DNA of 64,000 bases from positions 1,781,001 to 1,845,000 of the forward strand of contig NZ_JAEKEL010000001.1 in assembly GCF_016651105.1 (NCBI RefSeq), in the 5' to 3' direction. The first letter of the stretch is position 1, and each line of letters begins with the position of its first letter. The notes under the pieces were generated by a model. That model was given only the letters and a program-made list of their open reading frames with translations, made no database searches and was not told the DNA's origin. The stretch is from Pseudomonas sp. TH15. GTDB lineage: Bacteria > Pseudomonadota > Gammaproteobacteria > Pseudomonadales > Pseudomonadaceae. This document shows positions 1 through 7,920 of the stretch, in pieces. The position numbers and the translations under genes are program-made.

Positions 1-1
1 C

Positions 2-430
2 GCCTGTGATGCCCGGGAGTTGAGCCGCTGGCTCGGACCGATCAGCCAGTTGCGCTGGTACGGTGGCACCTGGGCGGATCGGGCGATCGGCAGTCAGGGC
101 TGGCAGCAACTGCGTAATCCCGGTTTGGCCGTCGCACCGCTGGCGGTTGAAGAAAACCTCACGGGGCGGCAACGCGAGCGCCTGCAAACCTGTTTGCTGG
201 AGCAGCATATCTGGCGTTGGTGCCAATCGTTTGGAACCGAGTATGCAGCGCTGTCCTCCCATGTTCAGCAAGGGCTGGCGCTGGGTTTCAGCGATCGCCA
301 CGTGCTCGATGACTGGTTGTGGCTACGCTTGCTGCACCCGTGGGCGGTGCTGGTGCCGCCGCCTGTGGGACTGACCCAGCAGGCCGGTCTTGAGCATGTA
401 CGGCGCCAATGGCAGAACGATCAACCCTGA
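2..430 (+). CDS. Hypothetical protein, 5' end outside the window
   Basis: The frame is open from the first bases, so only the C-terminal ~142 residues are visible; a TTG at 20 is not needed as a start. The visible part is rich in Trp and Leu (WLGPISQLRWYGGTW, DDWLWLRLLHPW). I do not recognise it with confidence. The layout of a WL-rich helical tail with a QQGLALGFSD segment recalls the C-terminal part of DUF4123 proteins (type VI secretion adaptor/chaperones), but this is a weak impression. It ends 18 bp before the next gene and may be co-transcribed with it. Confidence 0.55.
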   Translation, partial: ACDARELSRWLGPISQLRWYGGTWADRAIGSQGWQQLRNPGLAVAPLAVEENLTGRQRERLQTCLLEQHIWRWCQSFGTEYAALSSHVQQGLALGFSDRHVLDDWLWLRLLHPWAVLVPPPVGLTQQAGLEHVRRQWQNDQP

Positions 431-448
431 AACAGAGGTGCGGTATCT

Positions 449-1324
449 ATGGCTCGTACGCTTGGGCAATGCATTGGCGCACTGATCGGTGCCGTTCTGC
501 TATTGGGGCTTGGTGGTTGTTCTCCGGTGAAAATGCTCAACGCGTTGACCCCCGACGGCACCTTCGACAAGACCGAAGGCATTGCTTATGGAAGTGATGC
601 ACGGCAGAAGCTCGATGTGTATGTGCCCCGGCACGCGGTGGAAAACGCTCCGGTGGTGGTGTTTTTCTATGGTGGCAGTTGGAACAGCGGCTCTCGCAGC
701 GATTACAGCTTTGTCGGCGAAGCGCTGGCGTCCCGTGGGATTGTCGCGGTGCTGGCGGACTATCGGTTGTATCCGCAGGTGCGCTATCCGCTGTTTCTCG
801 AAGACAGTGCGCGAGCCGTGGCGTGGACCAAAACGCACATCGGCGAATACGCCGGCAACCCGCAACGTGTGTACCTGATGGGCCACAGTTCCGGGGCCTA
901 CAACGTCGCGATGTTGGCGCTGGAGCCGCAATTGCTGGGGGCCGTGGGGATGTCGCCACATGATCTGAGTGGCTGGATCGGTCTCGCCGGGCCGTATGAC
1001 TTCCTGCCGATCAAGAATCCCGAGGTGCGCCCGGTGTTTTTCTGGCCGGACTCACCGCCACAATCCCAACCGATCAATCACGTCAGTCGCGGCGCGCCGC
1101 CAGCCTTGTTGATGGCGTCGAGGGACGATGACGTGGTCAACCCAACCCGCAACACTGGCGGTCTGGCGAGCAAACTGCGCGCCGCCGGGGTGCCGGTTCA
1201 GGACCTGTACTATTCGCGCACCAGCCACGCCACGCTGGTGGCGACGCTGTCCCGGCCTATGCGCCGATTGGCGCCTGTGCTCGATGAGGTGACGTCCTTC
1301 GTCAATGCCACGCCAACTCAGTGA
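449..1324 (+). CDS. Alpha/beta hydrolase, predicted lipoprotein esterase
   Basis: 291 residues. The N-terminus is a lipoprotein signal with lipobox LGGC (Cys about residue 24), so it should sit on an envelope membrane. The hydrolase fold is shown by an oxyanion segment FFYGGSW (~residues 71-77), the nucleophile elbow GHSSGAY, a late acidic segment SRDDDVV and the catalytic-His segment TSHATL. This is the layout of small carboxylesterases/acetylesterases; the substrate cannot be told. A GAGGTG ribosome site precedes the ATG by 8 bp. Its stop overlaps the convergent MATE gene by 7 bp. Confidence 0.85.
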   Translation: MARTLGQCIGALIGAVLLLGLGGCSPVKMLNALTPDGTFDKTEGIAYGSDARQKLDVYVPRHAVENAPVVVFFYGGSWNSGSRSDYSFVGEALASRGIVAVLADYRLYPQVRYPLFLEDSARAVAWTKTHIGEYAGNPQRVYLMGHSSGAYNVAMLALEPQLLGAVGMSPHDLSGWIGLAGPYDFLPIKNPEVRPVFFWPDSPPQSQPINHVSRGAPPALLMASRDDDVVNPTRNTGGLASKLRAAGVPVQDLYYSRTSHATLVATLSRPMRRLAPVLDEVTSFVNATPTQ

Positions 1325-2667
1325 GCGCGACCGGCAAACCAGCCGTCGTTCTGGCGCAAGTACCAGGCAAAGGCGCCGAGGGTCAGGCTGCGCAGTACCA
1401 TAAACAACAGGAATGTTATCCACAGCCCGTGGTTGCCCAGACCTTGTAGCGCCCAGGCGAACGGCAGCAACAGCAGCACCGTCAACAACATGCCATTGCG
1501 CATTTCCCGGGCCCGGGTGGCGCCGATAAACAGCCCGTCCAGCAAGTAGCTCCAGACCGCGAGCAGCGGCAGGGCGGCGAGGTAGGGCAGGTAGATGAAT
1601 GCGGTGTCACGCACGCTCTGGATGTTGGTCTGCATCTCGATGAACAAATGCCCGGCAAACAGAAACAGTGCGGCAAAGCCCAGACTTGCCAACAACGACC
1701 AACCGGTGGCTACCACCAATGAACGGCGCAGAGATTGTCGATCGCCAGCGCCGATGGCGTGGCCGCACAGGGCTTCCACCGCATGGGCGAGGCCATCGAG
1801 GGCGTGGGCGGTCAGCAGCAAACCATTGAGCAGCAGCGCATTGGCGGCGACCGTGGCATCACCCAGCCGCGCACCTTGCACGGTAATCAGGAAAAACACC
1901 GATTGCAGCGCCAGGCTACGGATGAAAATATCGCGGTTGACCGCCAGCAGCGGGCGCCAGCTCTGCCATAGCGCGAGGGCGGCCCAGGCGATGTGGCCCG
2001 GATAGGCGCGCAGGGCTTTGCGGGTCATGAACAGGCCGATCAGGGCGCCGGTCCATTCGGCGATCACCGACGCTCGGGCCGCGCCGACCACGCCCCAATC
2101 GAGCCCGAGGACGAACCACAGGTTCAGCGCGATGTTCACCAGGTTGGTGCTCAGCAGAATCGCCAGCGGTGCCCGGGCGTTCTGGGTACCGAGGAACCAG
2201 CCCACCAGCGCATAACTGGCCAGCGCCGCGGGCAGGCCGAACAGTCGGGTGTGGAAAAATTCGCGGGTCAGTTGATCCAGTTCTGCCGAGGGTTGCATGA
2301 AGTGCAGCGCCACGCCGCTCAACGGAACCCCCAAAGTGCCGAGCACCAGCGCCAGTCCCATCGCCAGCAGCAAGCCTTGCAACAGAATCTGCCGCAACGC
2401 CGCCCCATCGCTGCGCCCGGCAGCTTGCGCGGCAAACCCGGTGGTGCCCATGCGCAGAAAGCCCATGGCCCAGGCCAGGAAGGTGTACAGGCTGGCGCCG
2501 ACCGCCACGGCGCCCAGTTGATGGGCGTGGGGCAAGTGCCCGATGACGGTACTGTCGACCAGCGCCACCAGCGGTACGGAAATGTTCGAGAGGATCATGG
2601 GCGCGGCGAGTGCCCAGACCTTGCGATGGGTCGGGCGGTCGCGCCAGTCGGCGATCAGGTTGGACAT
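1318..2667 (-). CDS. MATE family efflux transporter (DinF-like)
   Basis: 449 residues with about twelve hydrophobic segments and a two-fold internal pattern typical of MATE exporters; the opening KVWALAAPMILSNISVPLVALVDSTVIGHLP is the DinF-branch signature. These proteins export cationic or toxic compounds across the inner membrane using Na+ or H+. An open frame continues upstream to 2784, but that part is REP-derived sequence; the ATG at 2667 follows an AAGGAG site with proper spacing, so I start there. It converges on the hydrolase gene. Substrate unknown. Confidence 0.88.
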   Translation of the reverse strand: MSNLIADWRDRPTHRKVWALAAPMILSNISVPLVALVDSTVIGHLPHAHQLGAVAVGASLYTFLAWAMGFLRMGTTGFAAQAAGRSDGAALRQILLQGLLLAMGLALVLGTLGVPLSGVALHFMQPSAELDQLTREFFHTRLFGLPAALASYALVGWFLGTQNARAPLAILLSTNLVNIALNLWFVLGLDWGVVGAARASVIAEWTGALIGLFMTRKALRAYPGHIAWAALALWQSWRPLLAVNRDIFIRSLALQSVFFLITVQGARLGDATVAANALLLNGLLLTAHALDGLAHAVEALCGHAIGAGDRQSLRRSLVVATGWSLLASLGFAALFLFAGHLFIEMQTNIQSVRDTAFIYLPYLAALPLLAVWSYLLDGLFIGATRAREMRNGMLLTVLLLLPFAWALQGLGNHGLWITFLLFMVLRSLTLGAFAWYLRQNDGWFAGRAH

Positions 2668-2726
2668 GCGGGCTCCTTGGGGAGCGGGCATTGTAGCGGT
2701 ACATCTGAATGTGCTGCGATCCAATA

Positions 2727-2813
2727 TGGGAGCGGGCTTGCTCGCGAAGACGGACTGACATTCAACATTTACGTCGCCTGACACACCGCTTTAGCGAGCA
2801 AGCCCGCTCCCAC
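2727..2813. repeat. REP doublet (REPIN)
   Basis: Two inverted copies of the GGGAGCGGGCTTGCTCGCGA-type palindrome about 45 bp apart, between the MATE gene start and the convergent small membrane protein gene. The right arm carries a small variation (TTTAGCGAGCAAG). Confidence 0.9.
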
Positions 2814-2829
2814 AGGGTTATGGGCTGTC

Positions 2830-3123
2830 TTAATGAATAATCCAGCTCAACAACCAAAGCCCCAGCAGCAACCAGATAATCCCGGCGATGATCGACGCAT
2901 TCATGAACGCCCGAATCGCCGACCACAACAGCATCAACCCGATGATTAGCGCGATGATGCTGATGATCGACGTGTCCATGCCCAGCGCCCGGGACAGCCC
3001 TTCGACAAAATTACCGCCCGCATGGCTCAGGATATTGAACAGGCCACTGAGGCCGTCGACGATAAAACGGATGACAGAACCGAGTGCCTGGCCGAGCCAT
3101 TCGAAAAAACTTTCTACCTGCAT
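2830..3123 (-). CDS. Small two-helix membrane protein, unknown function
   Basis: 97 residues starting MQVESFFEWLGQALG. An amphipathic first half (FIVDGLSGLFNILSHAGGN) is followed by two tightly spaced hydrophobic segments (SIISIIALIIGLMLLWSAI and SIIAGIIWLLLGLWLLSWI). The annotated ATG at 3123 sits behind a CAGGA site; a longer in-frame extension to 3186 has no ribosome site. I do not recognise a named family. It lies between two REP doublets, apparently as a single-gene unit. Confidence 0.7.
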   Translation of the reverse strand: MQVESFFEWLGQALGSVIRFIVDGLSGLFNILSHAGGNFVEGLSRALGMDTSIISIIALIIGLMLLWSAIRAFMNASIIAGIIWLLLGLWLLSWIIH

Positions 3124-3210
3124 GTGGGTGTCCTGATGAAAGAGCTGAGCCTTGGGCCACAACGCAGGTGGCCGAGTTCCCTGCATGATAGAAGGTTTGC
3201 GCCAATCCTG

Positions 3211-3300
3211 TGTGGGAGCGAGCCTGCTCGCGAAGGCGTTGTGTCAGTGACATCAATGGTTGATGACGCACCGCATTCGCGAGCAGGCTCGCTCCCACAT
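3211..3300. repeat. REP doublet (REPIN)
   Basis: Inverted pair of TGTGGGAGCGAGCCTGCTCG and its complement, separated by a variable ~45-bp middle, in the divergent gap between the small membrane protein and the MazG-like gene. Confidence 0.9.
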
Positions 3301-3366
3301 GAGATCACCTGCGCTGCTTGCCTTTGGTGGACTTCCCCCGAAGCTATACGCCTTCAGGAGAGCCCG

Positions 3367-3669
3367 ATGAACCTTGTTGAACTGACCGAACGCCTGCACG
3401 CCATCCGTGACCGCAATGACTGGCGGCAATTTCACAGCCCGAAAAACCTGGCCATGGCCGCGAGCGTGGAAATGTCCGAGCTGGTGGAGATCTTCCAGTG
3501 GCTGACCGAAGACCAGTCGCGGCAATTGCCGGCAGACAAACTCGCCCACGCCGGGCAGGAAGTCGGTGACATCGTGCTCTATCTATTATTGCTGTGCAGC
3601 GAGTTGGGATTGGACATGAACGAAGTAGTGCGCAGCAAACTTGCGGACAGCGAACGGCGGTTCAGCTGA
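3367..3669 (+). CDS. MazG-like nucleotide pyrophosphohydrolase (dCTP pyrophosphatase type)
   Basis: 100 residues, the size of single-domain all-alpha NTP pyrophosphatases of the RS21-C6/DCTPP1 branch. The metal-binding pattern is visible: E35-x-x-E38 in VEMSELVEIFQW and E65-x-x-D68 in QEVGDIVLYLL, plus the conserved FHSPKNLAMA lead-in. Family members hydrolyse dCTP or modified (d)NTPs to the monophosphate and pyrophosphate, cleaning the nucleotide pool. The frame is open upstream to 3022, but the ATG at 3367 follows CAGGAG and matches the family start. Its TGA overlaps the cmoM ATG (TGATG), so the two are translationally coupled. Confidence 0.88.
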   Translation: MNLVELTERLHAIRDRNDWRQFHSPKNLAMAASVEMSELVEIFQWLTEDQSRQLPADKLAHAGQEVGDIVLYLLLLCSELGLDMNEVVRSKLADSERRFS

Positions 3670-4418
3670 TGAGCGACCGTCATTTCGATCAGTTGGCGAC
3701 CCGGTTTGCCGAAAAAATCTACGGCGGGGCCAAAGGCGCGATTCGTCTGGCGGTGCTGCAAGCCGACCTGGCCGAAACCCTGCCGGACCGGCCGCTGCGC
3801 GTCCTGGACATCGGTGCCGGGCTTGGCCACATGTCGTTGTGGCTGGCCCAGCGCGGCCACGACGTCACCCTCGCCGAACCGGCCGCACCGATGCTCGAAG
3901 GCGCTCGCCAACGCTTCGCTGACGCAGGTCAGACGGCGACCTTCATTCAAGCGCCATGGCAGGAATTGCTCGGTCAACTCACCGAACCCTACGACCTGGT
4001 GCTGTGTCACGCCGTGCTGGAATGGCTGGCCGAACCCCACGCGATCCTGCCGGTATTGCATCAACTCACCACCAAGGACGGCTGGTTGTCCCTGGCGTTC
4101 TATAACCGCGATGCGTTGATCTACCGCAACCTGCTCAAGGGCCACTTCCGCAAAATGCGCAAGAACGACATGGCCGGCGAGAAGCAGAGCCTGACCCCGC
4201 AGCAGCCCCTCGATCCCCGGGAACTGGCGGCGCAACTTGAAGGTATGTGGCAGGTCGAAACCCAGAGCGGGGTGCGGGTTTTTCACGACTACATGCCGGT
4301 GGAGTTCCAGGCCCGCGCCGAATTGGTGGACTTGCTGGAAATGGAACTGGCCCACCGTCGTCACCCAAGCTTTGCCGGGCTTGGGCGTTACTTGCACTGG
4401 ATCTGTCGGCCGGTCTGA
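3669..4418 (+). CDS. cmoM: tRNA 5-carboxymethoxyuridine methyltransferase
   Basis: 249 residues. The start MSDRHFDQLATRFAEKIYGG resembles E. coli CmoM (formerly SmtA). SAM-binding motif I is VLDIGAGLGHMSLWLA, followed by VTLAEPA (motif II) and LVLCHAVLEWLAEP. CmoM methylates cmo5U34 to the methyl ester in a subset of tRNAs that read U/C/A/G-ending codons, using S-adenosylmethionine. The open frame extends upstream, but the ATG overlapping the preceding stop is the natural start. Coupled to the pyrophosphohydrolase gene. Confidence 0.9.
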   Translation: MSDRHFDQLATRFAEKIYGGAKGAIRLAVLQADLAETLPDRPLRVLDIGAGLGHMSLWLAQRGHDVTLAEPAAPMLEGARQRFADAGQTATFIQAPWQELLGQLTEPYDLVLCHAVLEWLAEPHAILPVLHQLTTKDGWLSLAFYNRDALIYRNLLKGHFRKMRKNDMAGEKQSLTPQQPLDPRELAAQLEGMWQVETQSGVRVFHDYMPVEFQARAELVDLLEMELAHRRHPSFAGLGRYLHWICRPV

Positions 4419-4430
4419 TCGGAGAACGAA

Positions 4431-5045
4431 ATGAAAGCGCGTTCAGGATTACTGCTGATGTGCCTGGGTTTGGTGGCTTGCCAGGGCAGCAACCCTTATG
4501 TGGCGACGTCCAACCCCTTGCCGCCGGCGCCGCCACAAGCGGCGAATACCTTCGACCGCAGCGCCTACCCGGCGCCGCCTCGGGACTACGGGCGCTACCG
4601 CAGTTGGGCCTGGCTCAACGGGCAATTGCCACCGGGCTCGGCCTGGGCGGATTCGGCGCAAGTGGCCGAAGCGGTCAGCAACGCCCTCGACCAGCGCGGC
4701 TTGCGCCCGTTGCACGAAAACCGCCCGCCTGACTTGTTGGTCAGCGCCAACCTGCACCTGGAAACCCGTTTGCGTCAGGTTCAGGACGACGCCGGTTACT
4801 ACGGCGGCGGTTATGGCGGCTACAACCGATATGGCGGTGGTTACGGCATGTACGAAACCGTGCCGGTGGTTCGCACTTACCAGGAACAGGTTGTGGTGGT
4901 GCGTGTCGACCTGTTTGACGCTGGCACCGGTCAACCGGTCTGGAGCGCGAGCGCCGAAACCGCTAACCAGGGCAATCAAAGTCAGCGCGCCGATGCGATA
5001 CGGGAAGCTGTAGAAAAAGCGATGTCGGCGTATCCTCCTGGTTGA
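4431..5045 (+). CDS. DUF4136 lipoprotein (first of a tandem pair)
   Basis: 204 residues with a lipoprotein signal ending LVACQG. The mature part has the DUF4136 pattern ([12 protein letters not shown], then a LDQRGLRPL segment, a [23 protein letters not shown] strand pair, and a C-terminal [16 protein letters not shown] helix). A Gly/Tyr-rich insertion ([19 protein letters not shown]) sits mid-protein. The function of DUF4136 proteins is unknown. It lies 12 bp downstream of cmoM behind GGAG and is followed by a paralogue, so the pair arose by tandem duplication. Confidence 0.85.
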   Translation: MKARSGLLLMCLGLVACQGSNPYVATSNPLPPAPPQAANTFDRSAYPAPPRDYGRYRSWAWLNGQLPPGSAWADSAQVAEAVSNALDQRGLRPLHENRPPDLLVSANLHLETRLRQVQDDAGYYGGGYGGYNRYGGGYGMYETVPVVRTYQEQVVVVRVDLFDAGTGQPVWSASAETANQGNQSQRADAIREAVEKAMSAYPPG

Positions 5046-5087
5046 GAACAATTCCCATAGGTTCATCTCTTCAACCGGAGAACACGC

Positions 5088-5645
5088 ATGTTCCGCCGCC
5101 TCGCATTACTGGCCATGGCCGTGTTGCTCAGTGCCTGCGCCGCCCACCAGGTCAATCATGACTTCGATGCCAGCCGCGACTTCGCCGCTTATCGCAGTTG
5201 GAGCTGGAAAGAACCCGCCCTGCAATACCGCCCCGATGATCCACGGATCAAGAGCGACCTGACCGAACAGCGCATTCGCCAGGCCGTTGCCGATCAGTTG
5301 GATCAGCGCGGCTTGCGTCCGGTCGCCGCGGGCAGCAAAGGTGATGTGAACGTGCAGGCCTACCTGATCATCGAAGACCGTCAGCAACAGGTGACTACCA
5401 ACTACGGCGGCGGTTGGGGTAGCCCATGGAACGGCTACTGGGCCGCGCCGATGTACAACGAAACCCGCAACATCACCTACAAAGTGGCAACCATCCAGAT
5501 CGACCTGCTCGATGGCAAGGACGGCAAACTGGTGTGGCGTGGCAGCGACGAGCAAATGCTCAGCAGCACGCCCAACCCGGCCGATCGCAGCAACGCCATC
5601 CGCGAAACCGTCACCCGCATTCTCTCCAACTACCCGCCACGCTAA
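5088..5645 (+). CDS. DUF4136 lipoprotein (second of a tandem pair)
   Basis: 185 residues, lipobox LSACAA. It shares with its upstream neighbour the FAAYRSWSWKE opening, the LDQRGLRPV segment, the IQIDLLDGKDGKLVWRG strand pair and a C-terminal AIRETVTRILSNYPP helix, with a shorter Gly/Trp-rich middle (GGGWGSPWNGYW). It is a predicted envelope lipoprotein of unknown role. The ribosome site is CCGGAG. A REP doublet directly after the stop probably acts as the 3' end of the transcript. Confidence 0.87.
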   Translation: MFRRLALLAMAVLLSACAAHQVNHDFDASRDFAAYRSWSWKEPALQYRPDDPRIKSDLTEQRIRQAVADQLDQRGLRPVAAGSKGDVNVQAYLIIEDRQQQVTTNYGGGWGSPWNGYWAAPMYNETRNITYKVATIQIDLLDGKDGKLVWRGSDEQMLSSTPNPADRSNAIRETVTRILSNYPPR

Positions 5646-5650
5646 CACCC

Positions 5651-5733
5651 GTAGGAGCTGCCGCAGGCTGCGATCTGTTGATGTTGTTTTAAAGACAACA
5701 GCAAAAGATCGCAGCCTGCGGCAGCGCCTACAG
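5651..5733. repeat. REP doublet, GTAGGAGCTGCCGCAGG type
   Basis: GTAGGAGCTGCCGCAGGCTG at the left and its complement at the right enclose a short AT-rich middle that itself contains TGTTGT/ACAACA. It can fold into one long hairpin and immediately follows the DUF4136 pair. Confidence 0.85.
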
Positions 5734-5754
5734 GTCAAAAAACGCCGTTCCCTT

Positions 5755-5820
5755 GCAGGAGCCGAGCTTGCTCGCGATGACGGCGGCACTCCGCCATCGC
5801 GGGCAAGGCCGTTCCCACAG
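5755..5820. repeat. REP doublet, degenerate GCTTGCTCGCGA type
   Basis: GCAGGAGCCGAGCTTGCTCG ... CGGGCAAGGCCGTTCCCACAG; the right arm is diverged. It lies just behind another REP type, upstream of tadG. Confidence 0.7.
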
Positions 5821-5932
5821 TTTTTGAGTTGTTCAGAAGATTTGTGTTGATGGCTGGCGTGTTGCCAGCAGTTAGCCCCGGGCGCGTCTACACTCAGTTG
5901 CATCAATGGAGGTCACGGCAAAGGAGTGCGCC

Positions 5933-7920
5933 ATGTCGCCTCGTTCGCATTTCAAAGGCCCGGCCCGGCAACGCGGCGCGATCGGTCTGATGGCAGCACT
6001 GACCCTCGGCCTGGCGCTGGTGTGCATGGTGCTGGTGATCGACAGCGGTCGTCTGTACATGGAGCAACGCCGCTTGCAGCGGGTGGTCGATGTCGCCGCG
6101 CTGGAGGCGATCTCGCGCAGTGGCGATTGCCTGACAGGCCTCAGTGCTGCGGCATATGCCACCGCCAGTGCCGCGCGCAATGGCTTTGCCGTGGCGCCGG
6201 ACACAACCCTTGCCGTGACCTGCGGCACCGTGCAAACCGGCGCAAACAATCTGCGCGCCTTCACCCTGGATGCCAGCAAGAAAGAAGCGATCAGCGTTGT
6301 TGCCACGCGCGTCGTCACCACCAGCGTTGGCGCCGCGCTGTACGCGCTGTTCAGACCGGGTGGCGTGTCGCCGACCACACGCCTGCACGCCACAGCGGTC
6401 GGCACTTCGGCGATTTTGCCGCCGCAGGCACAACTGACCATCGGCACCACCGCATTGACTATCGATGCCAGCAAGTCGGCCGCATTGAATGCGCTATGGG
6501 GCGGACTGCTGGGCGGCACGCTTAACCTCAGCGTCGCCGGTTGGCAGGGTTTGGTCGACACCAATATCAGTCTGCTCAGTTACCTGAACCAACTGGCGCT
6601 CGATGTGCACGTGGACGCCGGTAACTACACTCAGGTGCTGAGCCAAAGCATCCAGATCAACCAACTGATCGACACCGCCATTACCGTGTTGACCAAAGGG
6701 GCACCACCACCAGCGTCGCGGTCAGTGGCTTGCTCGGGTTGAAGGCCATCGTTGGCAACACATCGGTGGTGCTCGGTCAGTTGCTGCAACTGCAAACCGG
6801 CGCTACGTCGGCAGCGCTCAATGCCAACCTGCAAGTCTTCCAGTTGCTGGAAGCTATGGTGCAACTGGCCAACAGTCAAAACGCCCTGACGGCCTCGGTG
6901 CCGCTGAGTATTCCGGGGCTGGTCAACGGTTCGGTCAAAGTCAAAGTCATCCAGCCGCCGCAGTTATCGGCAGTGGGCAACCCGGCGCTGGCCAAGGCAG
7001 ATCCCATGGGCGCCAACCGGATCTACGTGAAAACCGCACAGGTGCGCACGCTGATCTCACTGAATCTGCCGCTGCTGTCCGGTGTGGCGGGCCTGGCTAA
7101 CGCGATCGTCAGCACGCCGCTGGTGGGCGGTCTGACCGATACCCTGAATAATCTGCTGCACCTGAACATCGCCGGTACGCTGAACTCGTTGTTCTGTACT
7201 TTGGGCGGCACCTGTCAGCGCACCAACCTGCAGATTCTGCCGACATCGAGCATCGATATCCTGCTCGAAGCCGCTGCCGCCGACAGCCATGTCACCGATT
7301 TCAACTGCGTCAGCGACGCCACAAAAAGCCTGACCACCCAGACCAACTCCTCCCTGGTCAAACTCAAGATCGGCAAGATCGACGCCACCAACGCCTTTTC
7401 CTCCTCGGCGGATGTCACCGTGCAGCCACTCGCGTTGATCGATGTCGGCGTCATCACCTGCACCATTCCTCTGCTGGGGCTGGGCTCGGCGACCTGCGAT
7501 CAAAGCACGCGCAAACCGTTTTACGGTGGCGGCCTCGGGGTGATGGTCGATACCTCGGTGGCGAGCATGCAGAACCTCCATACCTACAACCAGCCGCCGG
7601 AAATCAAACAACCCCCGCTGAACTACAGTTTCGGCACGCAAGGCGTGGTCAATAGCCTGAAAACTACATTGAGCGGGGTTCAGGTGCAGGCCTACAAACC
7701 TACCGGTTCGAGTTTGCTGGGCGGTTTGCTCACCACCACCGCGGACGTGCTGGCCAGCGTCAACAGCACGTTGGGTGTGGTCATCGATAACTTGCTCAGC
7801 CCGGTGCTCGACCCGATTCTCGACGGCTTGCTGGCCAACCTCGGCATCACCCTGAACAAGGTCGATGTCGGCGCCAACCTCAGTTGCCGGCCACCGGGAC
7901 AACCGATGCTGGCGATCTAA
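5933..7920 (+). pseudogene. tadG: TadG-like Tad-locus protein, frameshifted as read
   Basis: The N-terminal part (RQRGAIGLMAALTLGLALVCMVLVIDSGRLYMEQRRLQ) is the TadE/TadG-type membrane anchor with a pseudopilin-like segment, followed by a long Ser/Thr/Leu-rich periplasmic region. The frame breaks near 6698-6701: the first frame runs to a stop at 6742 and the second continues to 7920. Adding one G to the GGGG run at 6698-6701 gives a continuous reading (TVLTKGGTTTSVAVSGLLGLKAIVG), about 661 residues. The start at 5933 follows AAGGAG; an upstream ATG at 5906 is also in frame. The 3' end overlaps the convergent pprA stop by 3 bp. TadG is a pilus-assembly component of uncertain role. Confidence 0.8.

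Noticed and set aside
3579..4397. 272-codon open frame on the minus strand across cmoM
   Set aside because: Fully antisense to a gene with clear methyltransferase motifs; no ribosome site or recognisable protein.
6698..6701. Programmed -1 frameshifting in tadG
   Set aside because: No slippery heptamer; the needed re-pairing (Gly tRNA on AGG) is poor. An indel explains it better.
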